DNA of 64,000 nucleotides, from NCBI RefSeq assembly GCF_014596975.1, contig NZ_JACVXD010000002.1, positions 1 to 64,000 of the forward strand, in the 5' to 3' direction. Within the stretch, counting starts at the first letter, position 1. Every line of letters begins with the position of its first letter. Positions 26,591-35,250 of this stretch are shown one piece after another. Under the pieces are notes generated by a model. The model had not been told where the DNA came from, made no database searches, and worked only from the letters and a program-made list of their open reading frames with translations. Origin of the DNA: Aestuariibaculum marinum (lineage in GTDB: Bacteria > Bacteroidota > Bacteroidia > Flavobacteriales > Flavobacteriaceae). The position numbers and the translations under genes were made by a program.

Positions 26591-26617
26591 AAAAGCTTCA
26601 CATTTGTGAAGCTTTTT
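26591..26617 (+). terminator. Terminator after the tRNA-Leu remnant
   Basis: Arms AAAAGCTTCAC (26591-26601) and GTGAAGCTTTT (26606-26616) with a four-base loop and a following T. It lies just after the partial tRNA copy, at the same place as the terminator of the intact tRNA. Each copy therefore kept its own tRNA terminator. Confidence 0.65.
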
Positions 26618-26701
26618 CCATTTTAATCTGCTCATAAACCTTATTGTAAAGATTTATACACGTATTTATATCCTGTTTTTCTATACTTTAGGTTTTAATA
26701 T

Positions 26702-26709
26702 TACCTTTG
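26702..26709 (+). promoter_or_regulatory. -7 box upstream of yicC
   Basis: TACCTTTG matches TAnnTTTG, 22 bases before the ATG at 26732. No strong -33 TTG is seen. Confidence 0.4.
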
Positions 26710-26731
26710 TACCCTTTAAAACACTTTGTTT

Positions 26732-27589
26732 ATGATATATTCAATGACAGGCTACGGTAAATCGGTTTTGCAATTGCCTACTAAGAAAGTGACCATAGAG
26801 TTAAAGTCACTTAACAGCAAAAATTTAGATTTAAATGCGAGAATGCCGTCTATATACAGAGAAAAAGAATTGGCCATTAGAAAACTTCTTGCCGATAAAC
26901 TGGTAAGAGGTAAAGTCGATTTTTCAATTTATGTAGAAGCCACTGCAGAAGACACCTCAACGCAAATTAATACACCTGTTGTTAAACAATATATTGAACA
27001 ATTACGTCAAGTGGTTGACGGTAATGACATTGAGTTATTAAAAATGGCGGTGCGTTTTCCTGATGCTTTAAACACCGTTCGTGAAGAAATCGACGAAAAC
27101 GAATGGCAACTTATTGAGGCTGAAATTCACAAAGCTGTAAACGACCTAAACAATCACAGATTAGACGAAGGTAAAGTTTTAGAACAAGATTTTAACGCCA
27201 GAGTTTCAACTATCGATAACATTCTTGAGCAAGTCATTGCTATGGATCCAGAGCGTATTCAAGGGGTTCGCGAGCGTTTACTTAAGGGCGTTGAAGAACT
27301 AAAGGAGAAATACGACGAAAACCGTTTCGAACAGGAATTAGTCTATTACATCGAGAAATTCGACATTACCGAAGAAAAAGTGCGTTTAAAAAATCATTTA
27401 AACTACTTTATGGAATCTATCAATTCTGAAGACTCCAACGGAAAAAAATTAGGCTTCATCTCTCAGGAAATGGGCCGTGAAATAAATACCATTGGTTCTA
27501 AAAGCAACTATGCACCAATGCAACAGTTAGTCGTACAGATGAAAGACGAGCTGGAAAAAATTAAAGAACAATTATTAAACGTATTATAA
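26732..27589 (+). CDS. yicC: YicC/YloC family endoribonuclease
   Basis: A 285-residue member of the YicC family, recently characterised as an endoribonuclease acting on small RNAs and mRNAs. The N-terminus IYSMTGYGK is diagnostic, as are ELKSLNSKNLDLNARMP and the C-terminal GKKLGFISQEMGREINTIGSK. I use ATG 26732; a TTG six bases upstream adds only two residues and no conserved sequence. It precedes gmk by 22 bases, the arrangement common in many bacteria, so the two are probably cotranscribed. Confidence 0.93.
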   Translation: MIYSMTGYGKSVLQLPTKKVTIELKSLNSKNLDLNARMPSIYREKELAIRKLLADKLVRGKVDFSIYVEATAEDTSTQINTPVVKQYIEQLRQVVDGNDIELLKMAVRFPDALNTVREEIDENEWQLIEAEIHKAVNDLNNHRLDEGKVLEQDFNARVSTIDNILEQVIAMDPERIQGVRERLLKGVEELKEKYDENRFEQELVYYIEKFDITEEKVRLKNHLNYFMESINSEDSNGKKLGFISQEMGREINTIGSKSNYAPMQQLVVQMKDELEKIKEQLLNVL

Positions 27590-27611
27590 TAATACCAAAA
27601 ACCTTATAACA

Positions 27612-28184
27612 TTGAATCAAGGTAAGCTTATTGTATTTTCTGCACCATCGGGCTCAGGAAAAACAACCATAGTAAGACATTTATTAGGTATTGAGGATTT
27701 AAATTTAGAATTTTCAATATCGGCGACATCACGTGAAAAACGCGGCACGGAAGTAGACGGTAAAGACTACTACTTTTTATCACTTGAAGATTTTAAAAAA
27801 CACATTAAAAATGAAGATTTTTTAGAATGGGAAGAAGTATATCGAGATAATTTCTACGGTACTTTAAAAAGTGAAGTAGAACGCATCTGGGCGATGGGTA
27901 AACATGTTATTTTCGATATCGATGTGTCTGGCGGGTTACGCATTAAACGAAAATTCCCAGAGCAAACGCTGGCGCTTTTCGTAAAACCCCCAAGTATTGA
28001 CGAACTTAAAATTCGCTTGAAAAACCGTAAAACGGAAAGCGAAGAAAAAATAAGCATGCGTGTATCGAAAGCATCAGCCGAATTGGCAACGGCACCGCTT
28101 TTCGATAAAATAGTAGTGAACGACACCTTAGAACATGCTTTAGAAGAAGCTGAAACCCTGGTAAGAGATTTTATAAACTCTTAA
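27612..28184 (+). CDS. gmk: Guanylate kinase
   Basis: Phosphorylates GMP/dGMP with ATP. The 190-residue protein has the P-loop SAPSGSGKT (residues 9-17), the GMP-binding SATSREKRGTEVDGKDYYF and the lid region. The only in-frame initiator that keeps the P-loop is TTG at 27612; no ATG occurs upstream before the yicC stop region. The start is therefore non-canonical. It is the second gene of yicC-gmk and is followed by a terminator. Confidence 0.96.
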   Translation: MNQGKLIVFSAPSGSGKTTIVRHLLGIEDLNLEFSISATSREKRGTEVDGKDYYFLSLEDFKKHIKNEDFLEWEEVYRDNFYGTLKSEVERIWAMGKHVIFDIDVSGGLRIKRKFPEQTLALFVKPPSIDELKIRLKNRKTESEEKISMRVSKASAELATAPLFDKIVVNDTLEHALEEAETLVRDFINS

Positions 28185-28197
28185 AAATAAAATAGTG

Positions 28198-28230
28198 CGC
28201 CATAATTACTTAGTAGTTATGGCGTTTTTA
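28198..28230 (+). terminator. Terminator between gmk and nadD
   Basis: Arms CGCCATAA (28198-28205) and TTATGGCG (28217-28224) with extra TAC/GTA pairing inside, followed by five T. nadD starts 27 bases later, so nadD probably has partial read-through or its own promoter. Confidence 0.6.
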
Positions 28231-28256
28231 AAACTTATAAACACTGTACATAACTC

Positions 28257-28835
28257 ATGAAAATCGGATTGTATTTTGGCTCTTTTAACCCCATACATGT
28301 TGGGCATTTAATTATTGCCAATCATATAGCAGAATACAGTGATTTAGATGAAGTCTGGTTTGTGGTAACACCGCATAACCCGTTTAAAAAGAAAAGTACT
28401 TTACTCGATAACTTCGACCGGCTAGAACTGGTACACCGTGCCACAAAAGATTACGACAAGCTTAAGCCTTGCGATATTGAGTTTAACTTACCACAGCCAA
28501 ATTATACGATTAATACACTGGTACATTTACAGGAAAAATATCCTGGTCATGAATTTGCATTACTTATGGGTGAAGACAATTTAAAAAGCTTCCATAAGTG
28601 GAAAAACTATCAGGTGATTTTAGAGCATCATCATATTTATGTGTATCCAAGAATTTCGGGAGAACAGCAAACAACGATTTTCGATAACCATCCTAAAATT
28701 CATCATATCGATGCGCCTATAATGGAATTATCTTCAACCTTTATTAGAAAATCTATTAAAGCAGGAAAAAATGTAAAACCCATGTTACCGGCACACGTTT
28801 GGGAACATATTGATGATATGCTTTTTTATAAATGA
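28257..28835 (+). CDS. nadD: Nicotinate-nucleotide adenylyltransferase
   Basis: Adenylates nicotinate mononucleotide to deamido-NAD. The 192-residue protein has the nucleotidyltransferase motif GSFNPIHVGHLI (8-19) with the HxGH signature and the C-terminal SSTFIRKSI, with the T/S-x-x-R motif. PHNPFK lies at the nicotinate site. It ends the plus-strand run yicC-gmk-nadD. Confidence 0.96.
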   Translation: MKIGLYFGSFNPIHVGHLIIANHIAEYSDLDEVWFVVTPHNPFKKKSTLLDNFDRLELVHRATKDYDKLKPCDIEFNLPQPNYTINTLVHLQEKYPGHEFALLMGEDNLKSFHKWKNYQVILEHHHIYVYPRISGEQQTTIFDNHPKIHHIDAPIMELSSTFIRKSIKAGKNVKPMLPAHVWEHIDDMLFYK

Positions 28836-28860
28836 TAAATTTCATCCCAGAAAAAACAAA

Positions 28861-28896
28861 AATGGTTTTTTGTAATATCCTATACAAAAAACCATT
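28861..28896 (-). terminator. Terminator of the pectate lyase gene
   Basis: Perfect 14-bp arms AATGGTTTTTTGTA and TACAAAAAACCATT (28861-28874 and 28883-28896) with an eight-base loop. On the minus strand they are followed by TTTGTTTTTT. It lies between the converging nadD and pectate lyase genes. Confidence 0.7.
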
Positions 28897-28922
28897 CATA
28901 CATTTAATTAAGAATCTTTAAA

Positions 28923-30440
28923 TTAACTTATTGTATCTATATTGTTTCCCAAATTTCTGTAATTAATTTTCTCTGTAGGATTTGTTCCATTGAGAAATTC
29001 TTCAATATTGGTATATCCATCTCCATCCTTATCTTGAGCTGCATCATTAGCATTGTTAGGGTTTAAACCATGCCTATTTTCCCAGGTATCCGGCATACCA
29101 TCGTTATCTGAGTCTTTTTCAACATCTGTAGCTTTAAACGTTAAATTAGGATAACCTCCTACTTCAGCTATGTCTTTTAAAATTCCTGTTTTTGTTGTTG
29201 GTATTCCTGTTTGTACCATATTTACAACTCTCGAATCTACAGCGTCTCGCTTTGGCAATGTAGCTCCTACTTTATTTAAAACAGATTTATAAGCTTCGTT
29301 AGCAGTTTGATGCGGAGCAACTGGCCAACCCACAAAAGGGGTGTTAACTCGTGCCAAATTTTCTGGTCCCTTTATACCTGCCCAGTTATTATTTGTAATC
29401 TCATCATTACCAAACATAACGTTACCTGCGACATACCATTTTCCAGGTCTGTTTTTCTCCTTTGGATACCAACCCCCATCTGCCCATGCACTTCCAGGCG
29501 AATACATACTGCGTTCTTCTACTCGGGCAAAAACAGCCAACATATTCTCGTTAGTTGCAGGGCCTGATTTGTAATAATTATTAATAACATTTATTGTCGA
29601 GGTTTCATCGCCCCCATCCATAGTTCTGTGACGCCAATTAAATATCACATTATTTCTAAAATCAAATGGTCCCGACATACCAATAGAGGGATTTCTTGCT
29701 GTATTACATGCAAAAAGATTATGATGAAAAGTAGATGGATTGCCTCCCCAAGTACCGCCAAAAGCATGTCCTTTAGCATCTAAAGCTTCACTGGAAATAG
29801 ACCATTGTATAGTTATATTTTCAGCTGGATCTTTAATTCTTGTGGTTCCATCCAAAGAATTCCTCATATGTCTATACAATGATATATTTTCATCCATTCC
29901 CCAACTAGTTGAACAGTGATCTATAATAATATGGTGACTTGGGTTTCCTCCTATATTATCATCTCCCTGACCTCCAGCAGGAACACCTCGACGCACCCTT
30001 AAATGCCTTATAATTACATTGTGCGTATTTATATTTAATGTTCCTGCAAGACAAATACCATCTCCAGGAGCCGATTGCCCAGCAATAGTAATATCTGGAT
30101 GATTAATATTAATATCTTCATTAATCTTTATGGTTCCTGCAACTTTAAAGACAACTATTCTAGCACCTTCAGCTTCTAAAGCTTCTCTTAAACTTCCTTC
30201 TCCTTTATCATTTAAATTCGTTACCGTTAAAACTTTACCTCCACGACCTCCTGAGGTAAACATACCGCCTCCCCAAGCACCTGGAAATGCAGGTATTACT
30301 CCTTCAGGTAATCGGGCTGGATGTGGTGGAATTTGCCCTTGTTCAGGAAGATTGGTTTGAGAAAACATTGTGAAATTTGATGCCATTAAAAAGCCAAACA
30401 GCATAGCTTTTTTTATTAATTGTTGTTTTGTTTTTATCAT
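28923..30440 (-). CDS. Secreted pectate lyase (PL1 type) with calcium-binding tail
   Basis: Cuts polygalacturonate by beta-elimination outside the cytoplasm. The 505-residue protein has a signal peptide (ending TMFSQ) and then a right-handed parallel beta-helix from about 45. The PL1-type opening AFPGAWGGGMFTSGGRGGKV is followed by NLNDKGEGSLREAL and the HIIIDHCSTSWGMDENIS strand. A thrombospondin type 3 repeat near the end (DSDNDGMPDTWE and DKDGDGYTNIEEF) should bind calcium. I chose ATG 30440 because the earlier start is TTG and delays the signal peptide. No T9SS domain or Sus genes accompany it. With the GH127 enzyme it hints at pectin use. Confidence 0.85.
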   Translation of the reverse strand: MIKTKQQLIKKAMLFGFLMASNFTMFSQTNLPEQGQIPPHPARLPEGVIPAFPGAWGGGMFTSGGRGGKVLTVTNLNDKGEGSLREALEAEGARIVVFKVAGTIKINEDININHPDITIAGQSAPGDGICLAGTLNINTHNVIIRHLRVRRGVPAGGQGDDNIGGNPSHHIIIDHCSTSWGMDENISLYRHMRNSLDGTTRIKDPAENITIQWSISSEALDAKGHAFGGTWGGNPSTFHHNLFACNTARNPSIGMSGPFDFRNNVIFNWRHRTMDGGDETSTINVINNYYKSGPATNENMLAVFARVEERSMYSPGSAWADGGWYPKEKNRPGKWYVAGNVMFGNDEITNNNWAGIKGPENLARVNTPFVGWPVAPHQTANEAYKSVLNKVGATLPKRDAVDSRVVNMVQTGIPTTKTGILKDIAEVGGYPNLTFKATDVEKDSDNDGMPDTWENRHGLNPNNANDAAQDKDGDGYTNIEEFLNGTNPTEKINYRNLGNNIDTIS

Positions 30441-30528
30441 CTTATTTAATTTTAAGTCAATGTACAATAAAAGCCACCTTAGAAAACATAAGATTGTTCG
30501 GCGTTTAATTCCTAAACTTTTTCAATAT

Positions 30529-30571
30529 TAAAACAAAAGAAACCGCTTAAAGAAGTCTCTTTAAAGCGGTC
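30529..30571 (-). terminator. Terminator of the 30.6-31.5 kb lipoprotein gene
   Basis: Minus-strand arms ACCGCTTTAAAGA and TCTTTAAGCGGT, one bulged base, then a T-rich run (plus positions about 30541-30571 with A-run from 30529). It lies about 35 bases after the lipoprotein stop. Confidence 0.7.
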
Positions 30572-30603
30572 TCTTAACTACTAAATAACCAACCAAAAAA
30601 TCG

Positions 30604-31545
30604 TTATACCCTTATACTTGTTCTCGGGTTTTCTACTTTATCTTTTCTGGGCTTACGCATTTTATCTGTCGTATCAGACGTTGCTGTTTTGCCTTTTGTA
30701 TCTGCTGTTTTTAAATATTGAATGTATCCACGCCCTGTAAACTGGTAAACCGATTGCGACGACGGGTGATACAATTCTATCTTACTGTCATTTATAACGC
30801 TCAATTCGAAATATTCATTGTCGAAATAATCATAATCTAATGTTAAAGTTTTCAGATACATATCACCGGCAACATCACCTACACCATATACACCTGTGTA
30901 ATCCCAGATTAAATTATTAACACTGGTGCCTGAATAATCTTGAGAGCTTCTAAATTCAGAATCATTACCACCAGCTAAAAACTGTAAAAAGTTTTCATTA
31001 TCAAATTCATTTAAAGCGCCGAAATCACTGGTATAGGTCTTTTCCCAGGCATCGTATTCCTGTAAGAAATAATGAATGTTATCGTAAAACACAAAATCGT
31101 AATCGAAATTGTTGCGTTGGTACCCATCTAAGAAATAGGATGTATCATTTTTTGGGTTATACAATTCAATGGTATTGTTATCTATTTGATATACATCAAA
31201 AGTTGAAAATCCATCAATATCGTGATACACATCTAAAATCATCTCATAAGCATCGTATTCCCCGATATCAATTCCAAAACCATTGCCGCTGTCTCCTAAA
31301 CCCACAATATTATTATTGGCATACACCACACCATTTAAAAACGACATAGTAAAAGCTTTTTGTAAAAATGGTGTTGTTCCGTAACCAACCGTACTATTTA
31401 TATCTACATACCAAATCTCATAAGAACGCAGTAGCTGATTTAATGATATTCCAGGTTCTTCTTCAACAATTACAGTTTCCTGATAACACGATGTGAAAAG
31501 GGTTGCTATTAGCGACACGCTTAAAAGTAATTTTACAGTCTTCAT
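30604..31545 (-). CDS. Lipoprotein of unknown function
   Basis: A 313-residue exported lipoprotein (MKTVKLLLSVSLIATLFTSC, Cys20 of the chosen start). The mature part is rich in Tyr, Asp and Asn. It has two similar blocks near LLRSYEIWYVDIN and LIWDYTGVYGVGD, each followed by strands ending ELYNPKNDTSYFLDGY and ELYHPSSQSVYQFTGRGY, so it may be an internal duplication of a lipocalin-like or META-like unit. The C-terminal 35 residues are basic and probably disordered. I do not recognise a named family. It is divergent from gpsA; ATG 31545 is preferred over 31551, two residues upstream. Confidence 0.75.
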   Translation of the reverse strand: MKTVKLLLSVSLIATLFTSCYQETVIVEEEPGISLNQLLRSYEIWYVDINSTVGYGTTPFLQKAFTMSFLNGVVYANNNIVGLGDSGNGFGIDIGEYDAYEMILDVYHDIDGFSTFDVYQIDNNTIELYNPKNDTSYFLDGYQRNNFDYDFVFYDNIHYFLQEYDAWEKTYTSDFGALNEFDNENFLQFLAGGNDSEFRSSQDYSGTSVNNLIWDYTGVYGVGDVAGDMYLKTLTLDYDYFDNEYFELSVINDSKIELYHPSSQSVYQFTGRGYIQYLKTADTKGKTATSDTTDKMRKPRKDKVENPRTSIRV

Positions 31546-31644
31546 AGTCATTCGTTTTTTGAGTTACTGACTTAAGAGTTTCAAAACGCGTGCCAAAAAA
31601 ATTGTTTAATAATTTCTTCACACCACTACAATGAATATTTTATG

Positions 31645-31652
31645 TACTTTTG
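31645..31652 (+). promoter_or_regulatory. -7 box upstream of gpsA
   Basis: TACTTTTG matches TAnnTTTG, 26 bases before the gpsA ATG. The nearest upstream TTG is too far away to serve as a -33 element. Confidence 0.4.
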
Positions 31653-31678
31653 CTCAGTATTAAACATTTAAACTTTTC

Positions 31679-32680
31679 ATGGAAAAACCTTTAAAATATG
31701 CGGTGTTTGGCGCTGGAAGCTGGGCAACGGCTATTGTTAAAATGCTTTGCGAAAATTTAGATGAAATTGGTTGGTATATGCGTAGCGTGTACACCAAAGA
31801 ACACTTACTAAAAGAGCAACATAACCCTAATTATTTAAGTTCGGTTGAGTTTCATTTAGAGCAGTTAAACATCAGTAATGATATTAACGACATTGCCGAT
31901 TATGCCGACGTTTTAATCTTCGCCATTCCTTCGGCATTTATGCACAGTGAACTTGAAAAATTAAACATCGATATTTCAAATAAAATTATTGTTTCGGCAG
32001 TTAAAGGTATTATGCCTGAAAGTGGCTTACTGGTTGGTGAACATTTTCATGATTTTTATAATATTCCTTTTGAAAACATAGCCGTTATTGCTGGTCCATG
32101 TCACGCCGAAGAAGTCGCTTTAGAGCGTTTATCATATTTAACCATTTCATGTTTTGACCTTAGTAAAGCCAAAGCTATTGCTAAAAACTTATCCAGCGAC
32201 TACATAAAAACTAAAGTTAATGATGATGTTGTTGGGGTTGAATATGCCGTTATGCTGAAAAACATTTACGCCATTGCTGCCGGTATTGCCCATGGTTTAG
32301 GGTATGGCGATAACTTCCAATCGGTTTTGATGAGTAACTCGATTAGAGAGATGAAACGTTTCATTAAAAAAATGCATAAGATGAAACGTAATATTAATAA
32401 TTCGGCTTATTTAGGAGATTTACTGGTTACAGGATATTCCATCTTCTCTAGAAACCGCATGTTTGGTAATATGATTGGGAAAGGGTATACTGTGAAATCG
32501 GCACAAATGGAAATGAGCATGGTTGCAGAGGGATATTACGCCACTAAAAGTGCTCACCTACTGAATGAAAAAAATAAACGAAAAACAAAACTCCCGATTA
32601 TCAACGCCGTTTATGAAGTGCTTTATGAAAACAAAGACCCTAAAAAAGTCTTTAAAAAGCTAACCGAAAAATTGGACTAA
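31679..32680 (+). CDS. gpsA: NAD(P)H-dependent glycerol-3-phosphate dehydrogenase
   Basis: Reduces dihydroxyacetone phosphate to sn-glycerol-3-phosphate for phospholipid synthesis in the cytosol. The 333-residue protein has the Rossmann start FGAGSWATA (8-15), AVKGIMPESG, AGPCHAEEV and the catalytic lysine region VEYAVMLKNIYAIAAGIAHGLGYGDN. The normal GxGxxGxA motif reads GAGSWATA, as in other flavobacteria. It is a single gene with a promoter box and a terminator. Confidence 0.94.
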   Translation: MEKPLKYAVFGAGSWATAIVKMLCENLDEIGWYMRSVYTKEHLLKEQHNPNYLSSVEFHLEQLNISNDINDIADYADVLIFAIPSAFMHSELEKLNIDISNKIIVSAVKGIMPESGLLVGEHFHDFYNIPFENIAVIAGPCHAEEVALERLSYLTISCFDLSKAKAIAKNLSSDYIKTKVNDDVVGVEYAVMLKNIYAIAAGIAHGLGYGDNFQSVLMSNSIREMKRFIKKMHKMKRNINNSAYLGDLLVTGYSIFSRNRMFGNMIGKGYTVKSAQMEMSMVAEGYYATKSAHLLNEKNKRKTKLPIINAVYEVLYENKDPKKVFKKLTEKLD

Positions 32681-32701
32681 TTTTTAGAAAAACATAGCAT
32701 T

Positions 32702-32732
32702 AAAAACTCTTGAAATTTCAAGAGTTTTTTTT
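32702..32732 (+). terminator. Terminator of gpsA
   Basis: Arms AAAAACTCTTGAAA and TTTCAAGAGTTTTT (from 32702), a near loop-less palindrome followed by T residues, 22 bases after the gpsA stop. Confidence 0.75.
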
Positions 32733-32987
32733 GTAATAAACTCAAAACAAAACTTTCTAAAAAATAAAAATTCTCAATTAGACTACAGATATTAACAAAG
32801 AACATATTTTATAATTAAAAATTTTAAACATCCTATTTTATTAGGTTTCAAGTTTTATAACAACAATTTTCACATCACTTACACTGACTATTAAATCAAC
32901 CTAATAGACCAATTTATCACCCTTTGTTTTGACTTATAAGTACTAGTTTTAATCAAAACTATTCAATAACTCAATTTTTTAACAATT
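32733..32987. other. AT-rich upstream region of the DUF3472 gene
   Basis: About 255 bases with no gene and no perfect TAnnTTTG box on the plus strand. It should contain the promoter of the following gene, but I cannot point to it. No inverted repeat stands out. Confidence 0.35.
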
Positions 32988-35162
32988 ATGAAAAAAGTTT
33001 TACTAAACTTTTGGGCATTTTTTATATGCCTGATTTCATTTGGACAAGATGCTGCACCATCTACTCATATGGGATCGAACGACAACAGTAGTGGAGACAT
33101 CATCATGAAAACCGTTCGATCTACAATAACTACAAATGCAACTTATTATTGTACCATGCAATGGAATGCCGGAGGTGAAGGCGGTGCCTATTGCGGATTT
33201 CAAGATTCACCAGACAAAGGGCATCAATTTATTTACTCTATTTGGGATCCAAGTAACGACGAAACCATTACAGCTGCCTACAGACCGGATGGCACAATTG
33301 TACAAAATTTTGGAGGAGAAGGCACGGGACTAAAATCTGAAAACCAGATTATAGGCTGGGATTTAAATGAATGGAATACTGTAGTAACCCGCCGCTGGGA
33401 TGTAGGCGACCATACCTTTTTCGGATTCTGGATTCGTCGTGATTCCCAAAACAAATGGTACCATATGGTAACCATGGATTATCCAGTTGCCAACGTTACT
33501 TTTAATGGTAGCACAAACGCCTTTTTAGAAGACTGGTTGTCGTCTGGTGCAAATACCCGTCGTTTTGAAATGAAAGATGCCTTTAAAAGAAAACTTGATG
33601 GCACCTGGCTACCAATGACTCAAGGAAATTTTAGTGTAAACAGTGGTGATATTAATTCTGGAGGTCGTTCCGAAAACTATGCAACTGCATATGATGCCGA
33701 TGAAAACAATGGTGTATTTGCTATGCAAATAGGAGGAAATACATCTCCATCGTTTGCTGGTACTTCTAAAACATTAACAACATCTACTTACGCTTCCGAA
33801 CCACAAAATGCTGCTATTAGTTTTTCTATTACAGGCGCAGCAACCAATAACGTAATTTGGGAAGTACCAACCTCATCTACACCTCAATTTAAATTTACAG
33901 TAAAAATAAATAATATTACTGTAGGCTCTGAAATTGAACCAGAAGTTAGACATTTTAATTTATCGGCGTCTGAAGGCGATAGCGTAGAAGTTATTCTTGA
34001 AGATATTTTAGGTAGAACTTCAACTGTTAGCTCTACAATTTCAGCAGGAACTATTGACGACCCTGTTGCTATTGATTATACTTTAGCCAACGGAACCTAT
34101 AAAATTACAGGTGTTGAAAGCGGTAAGGTTATTGCGCCTACCACAACCAACACTAAAACCAATTTAGCCACCTATAATTATTCGCCTTACCACCAATGGT
34201 CAATAACAAGTATTGGTGATGGTAAATATGAACTCATTAACACAGGATACAACCAACCTATGGATGCCTTTGCTGGCGTAAATAAAGTAGGTATTTACGG
34301 CTATCATGGCCAACCTAACCAGCAGTGGTACATTACCCATGCGGGAGATGGCAAATACAAATTAGCTAGTGTAGGTCAAGGAGGTAAAGTAGCTAAAGCA
34401 GCAGGAATTACAGACGGGGCTGATGTTGACCTGAGTAATTTTAGTGGTCATGCCAGCGAATTATTTACTTTTGATGTCATTAAGCCTCTAGACGAAGGTA
34501 CTTACACCATAACTTCAGTTGAAAGCGACTTAGCTGTATCGGCTAATGGTAGTAATGTTGAATTAGCTACACCAAGTACAAATAAAAATCAGCAATGGGC
34601 AATTACTCTTAAAGAAAACACCACCAATACTTTTATTTTAACAAACGTTGAAAATGGTGATGCCCTAGATCGCTATGGCGTAAACGAAGATACAAGTATT
34701 GGCACATACGGAACTCATGGTTTAGAAGGACAACAATGGACCATTTCTTTAGTAGGCGAAAATAAATATAGCATAATTAACAGTAACGCTAATAAAGGAT
34801 TAAAAGCTACAGGAACAATCAGTGGTTCAGACATTACTTTAAATAGTTATTCGGGTACTACAAGCCAACAATTTACATTTACACTTGTAGATGAAACCCT
34901 TTCAACAAACACCCCATTACAAACCAATGCAGAATATTTTAAATTCTATCCTAACCCAGCCTCAAACACTTTAAATGTTTTAATAGATAACAAAATAAAC
35001 AAAAGCGAAGTGTTAGTAGAAATCTACAGCCTAACAGGTTCCTTAATTACTAAAAAGCATATAACCGTTGGACTTAAAGATGAATTAAACATCTCAAACC
35101 TTTCCTCTGGATTATATATTTTAAGATCTGAAGGAGTTACTCAAAAAATAATTATAAAATAG
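32988..35162 (+). CDS. Secreted DUF3472 protein with ricin-type lectin repeats and T9SS sorting domain
   Basis: A 724-residue secreted protein. After a signal peptide (ends ISFGQ), residues about 25-250 form a DUF3472 domain (YYCTMQWNAGGEGGAYCGFQ, FIYSIWDPSND). An Ig-like stretch follows (about 265-355). Two ricin-type beta-trefoil regions run from about 360 to 640 with repeated QxW marks (HQW, QQW, QQW, QQW, QQF). A T9SS type A sorting domain (about 650-724, FKFYPNPASN to KIIIK) ends it. The trefoils should bind sugar, so this is a surface or released carbohydrate-active or lectin protein. DUF3472 has no firmly known reaction. It is a single gene. Confidence 0.82.
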   Translation: MKKVLLNFWAFFICLISFGQDAAPSTHMGSNDNSSGDIIMKTVRSTITTNATYYCTMQWNAGGEGGAYCGFQDSPDKGHQFIYSIWDPSNDETITAAYRPDGTIVQNFGGEGTGLKSENQIIGWDLNEWNTVVTRRWDVGDHTFFGFWIRRDSQNKWYHMVTMDYPVANVTFNGSTNAFLEDWLSSGANTRRFEMKDAFKRKLDGTWLPMTQGNFSVNSGDINSGGRSENYATAYDADENNGVFAMQIGGNTSPSFAGTSKTLTTSTYASEPQNAAISFSITGAATNNVIWEVPTSSTPQFKFTVKINNITVGSEIEPEVRHFNLSASEGDSVEVILEDILGRTSTVSSTISAGTIDDPVAIDYTLANGTYKITGVESGKVIAPTTTNTKTNLATYNYSPYHQWSITSIGDGKYELINTGYNQPMDAFAGVNKVGIYGYHGQPNQQWYITHAGDGKYKLASVGQGGKVAKAAGITDGADVDLSNFSGHASELFTFDVIKPLDEGTYTITSVESDLAVSANGSNVELATPSTNKNQQWAITLKENTTNTFILTNVENGDALDRYGVNEDTSIGTYGTHGLEGQQWTISLVGENKYSIINSNANKGLKATGTISGSDITLNSYSGTTSQQFTFTLVDETLSTNTPLQTNAEYFKFYPNPASNTLNVLIDNKINKSEVLVEIYSLTGSLITKKHITVGLKDELNISNLSSGLYILRSEGVTQKIIIK

Positions 35163-35192
35163 AACCAATTCAAGGTTAATTTTTATGTAACA

Positions 35193-35227
35193 AAAAAAAA
35201 GGGCATCAAATAATTGATGCCCTTTTT
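35193..35227. terminator. Bidirectional terminator after the DUF3472 gene
   Basis: Arms AAAGGGCATCAA (35198-35209) and TTGATGCCCTTT (35214-35225) with a four-base loop, an A-run on the left and a T-run on the right. It serves both converging genes. Confidence 0.75.
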
Positions 35228-35250
35228 ATAAAATTATAGATTACGCAATT

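Noticed and set aside
30604..31545. The lipoprotein near nadD considered as a nucleotidyltransferase-related gene
   Set aside because: It has a lipoprotein signal and no HxGH or S/TxxR motif, and it lies on the opposite strand, so there is no support for a link with NAD synthesis.
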